Of a stretch of DNA of 64,000 nucleotides, positions 59,759-64,000 are shown in pieces. The notes under the pieces are model-generated. The model worked only from the letters and a program-made list of their open reading frames with translations, searched no databases and had not been told where the DNA came from. The stretch is from Kineococcus gynurae (GTDB lineage: Bacteria; Actinomycetota; Actinomycetes; Actinomycetales; Kineococcaceae). The translations under genes and the position numbers were made by a program. The stretch lies in assembly GCF_050871315.1 (NCBI RefSeq), contig NZ_JBJLRE010000020.1; one strand, 5' to 3'. Each line of letters opens with the position of its first letter. The first letter of the stretch is position 1.

Positions 59759-61239
59759 GGCTTGATCTCCCTCTTGAGGATCTTCCCGGTGGGGCCCTTG
59801 GGCAGGTCGTCCACGAACCAGATGCGGCGGGGGTACTTGTAGGCGGCCAGCGCGGCGGCGACGTGCTCGCGCAGCTCCTGCTCGGTGGCGGTGTGCCCGG
59901 CGCGCAGCACGACCGCGGCGCCGATCTCCTCGCCGTGCTCGTCGTCGGGGATCCCGACGACCGCGGCCTGCTCGACCGCGGGGTGCTCGTAGAGCACCTC
60001 CTCGACCTCGCGCGGGTAGACGTTGTACCCGCTGCGGATGATCATGTCCTTGGCGCGGTCGACGATCGTGTAGTAGCCGTCCTCGTCGCGGCGGGCCAGG
60101 TCGCCGGAACGGAACCAGCCGTCCGCGTCGATGGCCGACCGGGTGGCCGACTCGTTGCGCCAGTAGCCCTTCATGACGTTCTCGCCGCGGATGACGATCT
60201 CGCCGACCTCGCCCTCGGGGGTCGGGGCACCGTCCGGCGTCCGCAGGTCCATCTCGCACCCGCGGACGGGGACCCCGATGCTGCCGGGTTTGCGGACCCG
60301 GTCGGGCAGGTTGAACGAGGCGACGGGGGAGGTCTCCGACAACCCGTAGCCCTCGAGGATCGCGCAGCCGTAGCGCTCCTCGAACGCCTTGAGCACCTCG
60401 ACCGGCAGCGAGGCACCCCCGGAGATGCACCGGGTCAGCGAACTCGTGTCGGCGGGGGAGTCGGGGGCGTGGACCAACGCGACGTACATGGTCGGGACAC
60501 CGAGGAACCGGGTCACCCGGTCGCGTTCGACGACCCTCAACGCCGCCTCGGCGCTGAACCGCGGCAGCAGGGTCAACCGAGCCCCGCCGACCAGGGCGGT
60601 GTTCTGCGCGCAGGTCTGGCCGAAGGCGTGGAACAACGGCAGGGCCCCCAGCACCACGTCGTCCGGCCCGAGCTGGATCAGCGTCTCGTGGGAGGTGACC
60701 GCGTTGCTCAGCAGGTTGCGGTGCGAGAGCTCCGCGCCCTTCGGCGACCCGGTCGTCCCCGAGGTGTAGAGCAGGACGGCGGTGTCGTCGTCGCCCGCCG
60801 GGTGGATGGCGTCGTCGCGGTCGACCCCGGCCAGCAGCGCCCCGCCGTCGGTCGGGTCCACGACGACGACCCGGGCGCCGGTCCCCTCGGCCCCGGCGGC
60901 CACCCGCTCGGCCACGTCCTTCCAGGCGAACACCCACGTGGCGCCGGAGTCGGTGAGGTGGTGGCGCACCTCCCGCTCGTGCAGCAGCGGGTTCATCGGG
61001 ACCACCACCGCCCCGGCCCGCAGCGCCCCGAAGTACACGACCGGGAAGTGCGGGAGGTTCGGCAGGACGATCGCGACCCGGTCCCCGGGCTGCAACCCCC
61101 CGCCCCGCAGGAGCCCGGCGACCCGGGCGGTCCGGTCGTCGAGGTCGGCCCAGGAGAGGACCGCGTCGTCGAGGCTGACGGCGGGGGCGTCCCCCCGTTC
61201 CGCGGCCCGTCGCGGCAGCAGGTCGGCCAGCGTGCTCAT
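59755..61239 (-). CDS. Acyl-CoA synthetase / long-chain fatty acid-CoA ligase
   Basis: 494 residues. ANL-superfamily enzyme activating a carboxylic acid with ATP and CoA. AMP-binding motif LLYTSGTTGSPKGAELSHRN, then ILEGYGLSETSP, GWFRSGDLARRDEDGYYTIV, KDMIIRSGYNVYPREVEEVL and the final PTGKILKREIK with the catalytic Lys. ATG at 61239 is used, 35 nt after the fadB-like stop. Chain length of substrate is not readable. Confidence 0.92.
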   Translation of the reverse strand: MSTLADLLPRRAAERGDAPAVSLDDAVLSWADLDDRTARVAGLLRGGGLQPGDRVAIVLPNLPHFPVVYFGALRAGAVVVPMNPLLHEREVRHHLTDSGATWVFAWKDVAERVAAGAEGTGARVVVVDPTDGGALLAGVDRDDAIHPAGDDDTAVLLYTSGTTGSPKGAELSHRNLLSNAVTSHETLIQLGPDDVVLGALPLFHAFGQTCAQNTALVGGARLTLLPRFSAEAALRVVERDRVTRFLGVPTMYVALVHAPDSPADTSSLTRCISGGASLPVEVLKAFEERYGCAILEGYGLSETSPVASFNLPDRVRKPGSIGVPVRGCEMDLRTPDGAPTPEGEVGEIVIRGENVMKGYWRNESATRSAIDADGWFRSGDLARRDEDGYYTIVDRAKDMIIRSGYNVYPREVEEVLYEHPAVEQAAVVGIPDDEHGEEIGAAVVLRAGHTATEQELREHVAAALAAYKYPRRIWFVDDLPKGPTGKILKREIKP

Positions 61240-61274
61240 GTCGGCTCCAGACGTCGTCGTCGTGGGTGGGTGGA

Positions 61275-63305
61275 TCAGAACCGGTGGCCGATGACGCGTT
61301 CGGCGGCCCCGGTGCGGTTCAGGTAGGGCGTGAGGCCGCCGGTGAACAGCGGGTGCCCGGTGCCGAGGATCATGCAGACGTCCACGTCGGCGGCCGTGGC
61401 GACCACGCCCTCCTCGAGGACCCGGGCCACCTCGTCGGCCAGCGCGTCCTGCACCTGCCGCAGGATCTCCGCGCCGTCGGGGCCGGTCCCGGTCGCGGTC
61501 AGCACCTCGGCCGCGGCGTCCGTCGGGACCGGATCGCCCTTGGGGGCGACCAGGTCGGGGGAGCCGGCCTCGACCCAGCGGGGCAGGAAGTCCGGGACCC
61601 GGTAACGCTCCGGGAAGGCCGCGGCCAACGTCTCGTGGACGTGCAGCATCACCGCGGGCCCGACGAACTTCGCCAGGCGGAACGGGGTCATCGGCAGTCC
61701 CAGCGCGTCGACCGACCGCTCGACCACCGGCAGCGGGGTGCCGGCGTCCACGGCCCGGGCCACGACGTCGAAGAGCCGGGTGGAGATGCGGTTCACCACG
61801 AACGCCGGGGCGTCGCGGACCAGCACGCAGGTCTTCTTCAGCCGGGCCCCCACGGCGAAAGCGGTGGCCAGCGTCGGGTCGTCGGTCCGCCCGGTCCGCA
61901 CCACCTCGACCAGCGGCAGGACCGCGACCGGGTTGAAGAAGTGGAACCCGGCGAACCGCTCCGGGTGCTGCAGGACGGAGGCCATCTCGGTCACCGACAA
62001 CGAGGAGGTGTTGGTGAGGATCACCGCCTCCGGCGAGAGCACCGGTTCCAGTTCGCGCAGCACCTGCTGCTTGACCGACAGCTCCTCGAACACCGCCTCG
62101 ACCACGACGTCGCAGTGCGCCAACCCGGCCTTGTCCACGGTCCCGGACACGTTCGCGCGCAACCGGTTCGCGGTGTCGGGGTCGAGGCGCCCCTTGCGGA
62201 GCAGGTCCTCGACGCCGGAGCGGACCCGCTCGACGCCGGCCTCGACCCGGTCCGCGTCGAGGTCGGTGAGGACCACGGGGACCTTCAGGCGGTGCAGGAA
62301 CAGCAGGGCGAGCTGGGAGGCCATCAGCCCGGCCCCCACGACCCCGACCGCGGTGACCCTGCGGGGTTCGACCCCCTCCGGGGCGCCGACGGGACGGCGG
62401 GCGTAGCGCTGGACGAGGTCGAACGCGTAGAGGCCGGCGTGCAGCTCCTCGGAGACCACCAGATCGGTCAGGGCGTCGTCCTCGGCGGCGAAGTGCGCGT
62501 CGCGGGAGTTCACCCGGGCGGCCTCCAACAGGTCCAGCACGCGGTAGGGGGCGGGCGCGGCGCCGTGGACCCGGGTGTCGGCCACGGACCGTCCGCGGGT
62601 CAGGGCCGCCTCCCACTCGTCGGCCGGCGCCGGTCCCCGACGCTCGGGCGTCACCTCGCCGCGCAGCACGGAGCCCGTCCAGCGCAACGACTCCACGAGG
62701 AAGTCGGCGGGCTCCAGGGCCACGTCGGCGATGCCCGCGGCCAGGGTCTGGGGTCCGTCCAGGGTCTTGTTGTTGGCCAGCGCGTTCTCGATCGTGACCC
62801 GCACCGCCACCTCGGGCCCGGCCAGGTGCGGCAGCAGCCAGGTCCCGCCCCAGCCGGGGACGAGACCGAGGTAGGCCTCGGGCAACCCCAGGCCGCGGGC
62901 CGCGGTCGAGACCGTGCGGTAGCTGCAGTGCAGCGCGAGTTCCAGGCCGCCGCCCAGCGCGGTGCCGTTGACGAACGCGAACGTGGGGACGGCCGCGTCG
63001 GCGAACCGGCCCAGGACCGCGTGGCCGAGTTCGGCCACCCCGCGCGACTGCTCGCGGGTGGTGACCGAGGCGACCTGCTTGAGGTCGGCGCCCGCGCAGA
63101 ACGCGCCGGGGACCCCGGTCACCGCGATGGCGACCAGGCCCTCCTCGGTGACCAGACGTTCGGCCTGGTCGAGCGCGGAGTCCAGCTCCCGCAACGGGTC
63201 CGGGCCCAGGACGAAGGGTCGGCGCGGGTGGCCCGGGTCGAGCGTGAGCAGGGCGGCGCGGCCGGGGCCGCCGGGCAGGTCGACGGTGCGGACGTGGACG
63301 GGCAT
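61275..63305 (-). CDS. fadB: 3-hydroxyacyl-CoA dehydrogenase / enoyl-CoA hydratase (FadB-like)
   Basis: 676 residues. The N-terminal crotonase domain has VTGVPGAFCAGADLKQV and TALGGGLELALHCSYR; the NAD-binding motif GVVGAGLMASQLALLFLHRL starts near residue 325; then HFFNPVAVLPLVEVVRT and two C-terminal HAD helical domains. It performs hydration and oxidation of enoyl-CoA. TGATG overlap with the thiolase gene shows coupling, as in other fadAB pairs. Confidence 0.94.
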   Translation of the reverse strand: MPVHVRTVDLPGGPGRAALLTLDPGHPRRPFVLGPDPLRELDSALDQAERLVTEEGLVAIAVTGVPGAFCAGADLKQVASVTTREQSRGVAELGHAVLGRFADAAVPTFAFVNGTALGGGLELALHCSYRTVSTAARGLGLPEAYLGLVPGWGGTWLLPHLAGPEVAVRVTIENALANNKTLDGPQTLAAGIADVALEPADFLVESLRWTGSVLRGEVTPERRGPAPADEWEAALTRGRSVADTRVHGAAPAPYRVLDLLEAARVNSRDAHFAAEDDALTDLVVSEELHAGLYAFDLVQRYARRPVGAPEGVEPRRVTAVGVVGAGLMASQLALLFLHRLKVPVVLTDLDADRVEAGVERVRSGVEDLLRKGRLDPDTANRLRANVSGTVDKAGLAHCDVVVEAVFEELSVKQQVLRELEPVLSPEAVILTNTSSLSVTEMASVLQHPERFAGFHFFNPVAVLPLVEVVRTGRTDDPTLATAFAVGARLKKTCVLVRDAPAFVVNRISTRLFDVVARAVDAGTPLPVVERSVDALGLPMTPFRLAKFVGPAVMLHVHETLAAAFPERYRVPDFLPRWVEAGSPDLVAPKGDPVPTDAAAEVLTATGTGPDGAEILRQVQDALADEVARVLEEGVVATAADVDVCMILGTGHPLFTGGLTPYLNRTGAAERVIGHRF

Positions 63306-64000
63306 CAGGCGACCGCCATCTCGTAGTCGGAGTGGTGGGGGTTCTCCCAGACGACGGTCCCGCCCTGGCCCAGACCCACGCAGAGCGCGGTGAGGCCGTA
63401 GCGGACCTCGGGGTGCTCGGCGAACTGCCGGGCGAGCTGGATCATCAGCCGGACCCCGCTGGCGGCCAGCGGGTGGCCGATGGCGATGGCTCCGCCGTAG
63501 CGGTTCACGCGGGGGTCGTCGTCGGCGATGCCGAAGGCGTCGAGGAACGAGAGCACCTGCACCGCGAACGCCTCGTTCAGCTCGAACAACCCGATGTCGT
63601 CGATCCCGAGCCCCGCGGTGCGCAGCGCCTTCTCGGTCGAGGGGACCGGGCCGAGGCCCATGACCGAGGGTTCGACGCCCGCGAACCCGAAACTCACCAG
63701 CCGCATCCGGGGCGCCAGGCCGAGGTCGGCCGCGGTCTCCTCGGCGGTGAGCAGGCAGGCCGTGGCGCCGTCGGTCAACGGGGACGCGTTGCCCGCGGTG
63801 ACCCGGCCGTGCGGACGGAACGGGGTGCGCAGGTGGGCGATCTGCTCGACCGTCGTGCCCGGTCGGGCCAGCTCGTCGCGGGTCGCGAGCCCCCAGGCGC
63901 CCTCGGCGTCGCGCACGGCGACCGGGACGAGGTCGGGCTCGACCCGGCCCTCGGCCACGGCCCGGGCGAACTTCTGCTGGCTGGCGACGGCGTAGGCGTC
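63305..64000 (-). CDS. fadA: Acetyl-CoA acyltransferase (thiolase), N-terminus outside window
   Basis: About 231 C-terminal residues are visible, starting DAYAVASQQKFARA at the edge. Thiolase signatures are NASPLTDGATACLLTAEETA, ELNEAFAVQVLSF, GGAIAIGHPLAASGVRL with the catalytic His and ALCVGLGQGGTVVWE with the second Cys. The nucleophilic Cys lies beyond position 64000. It cleaves 3-oxoacyl-CoA. First visible gene of the fadA-fadB-ligase-dehydrogenase operon. Confidence 0.94.
   Translation of the reverse strand, partial: DAYAVASQQKFARAVAEGRVEPDLVPVAVRDAEGAWGLATRDELARPGTTVEQIAHLRTPFRPHGRVTAGNASPLTDGATACLLTAEETAADLGLAPRMRLVSFGFAGVEPSVMGLGPVPSTEKALRTAGLGIDDIGLFELNEAFAVQVLSFLDAFGIADDDPRVNRYGGAIAIGHPLAASGVRLMIQLARQFAEHPEVRYGLTALCVGLGQGGTVVWENPHHSDYEMAVA

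Overview
The window is 64 kb of very GC-rich DNA (roughly 74% by eye) from an actinobacterium. The evidence is GTG starts, two adjacent clpP genes followed by clpX, a GTP-type PEP carboxykinase beside a RamB-like regulator, an inositol-3-phosphate synthase and an Rv2466c-like thioredoxin-fold enzyme (both pointing to mycothiol), and many starts placed 6-7 nt after a TANNNT hexamer, which suggests leaderless mRNAs. A Kineosporiaceae-type organism such as Kineococcus is my guess, not a result. The first 126 bases are G- and C-homopolymer and look like a contig edge or sequencing artefact; they truncate the first gene. The right edge cuts a thiolase. I saw no insertion sequence, phage gene or CRISPR array.

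Layout. 0.1-2.9 kb: a hexuronate operon (LacI regulator, mannonate dehydratase, truncated UxuB/mannitol-dehydrogenase family enzyme) with a perfect 20-bp operator inside its promoter. 2.9-8.6 kb: a sodium:solute symporter, an agmatinase-family ureohydrolase, an APC amino-acid/polyamine permease and a D-2-hydroxyacid dehydrogenase, divergent from an XRE-cupin regulator. 8.7-16.1 kb: ureABCFGD without ureE, an NCS1 permease with an unusual Cys/His tail, and an AmiC/FmdD-like binding protein. 16.2-18.6 kb: marR-MFS-ABM genes and an ANT-like nucleotidyltransferase. 18.6-20.2 kb: formamidase with its FmdB partner. Taken together, 3.9-20.2 kb reads as a nitrogen-scavenging region: guanidino compounds give urea, and urea and formamide give ammonia.

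20.2-42 kb is mixed housekeeping: TesB, a zinc-less MDR reductase, a UDG-like protein, pckG with a RamB-like regulator, GlbO and an SDR/DUF2867 protein, MscS, prolyl oligopeptidase, MalQ, PepN, an Rv2466c-like protein, RpiB, Nei, a membrane SpoIIE-type phosphatase and glycerate kinase. 42.0-47.3 kb holds tRNA-Gly, a potentially structured spacer, tRNA-Pro, tig, clpP1, clpP2 and clpX. 47.3-51.6 kb carries the most unusual operon: a MarR regulator, a DHA2-type MFS exporter fused to three carboxypeptidase-regulatory-like beta domains, and a YceI protein carrying a fourth such domain, all translationally coupled. 51.8-55.6 kb holds ino1 and valS; 55.6-58.4 kb a LysR regulator divergent from two coupled aldo/keto reductases; 58.6-64 kb a beta-oxidation operon (thiolase, FadB-like, acyl-CoA ligase, acyl-CoA dehydrogenase).

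Convergent gene pairs are mostly separated by strong GC-rich hairpins. Two convergent junctions, 50 kb apart, carry the same palindromic repeat (core CCGTGATCAAGGAAT), probably a dispersed intergenic family. No gene-free stretch exceeds 300 bases; the longest (42129-42398, 43997-44277, 45653-45912) are described in the entries.
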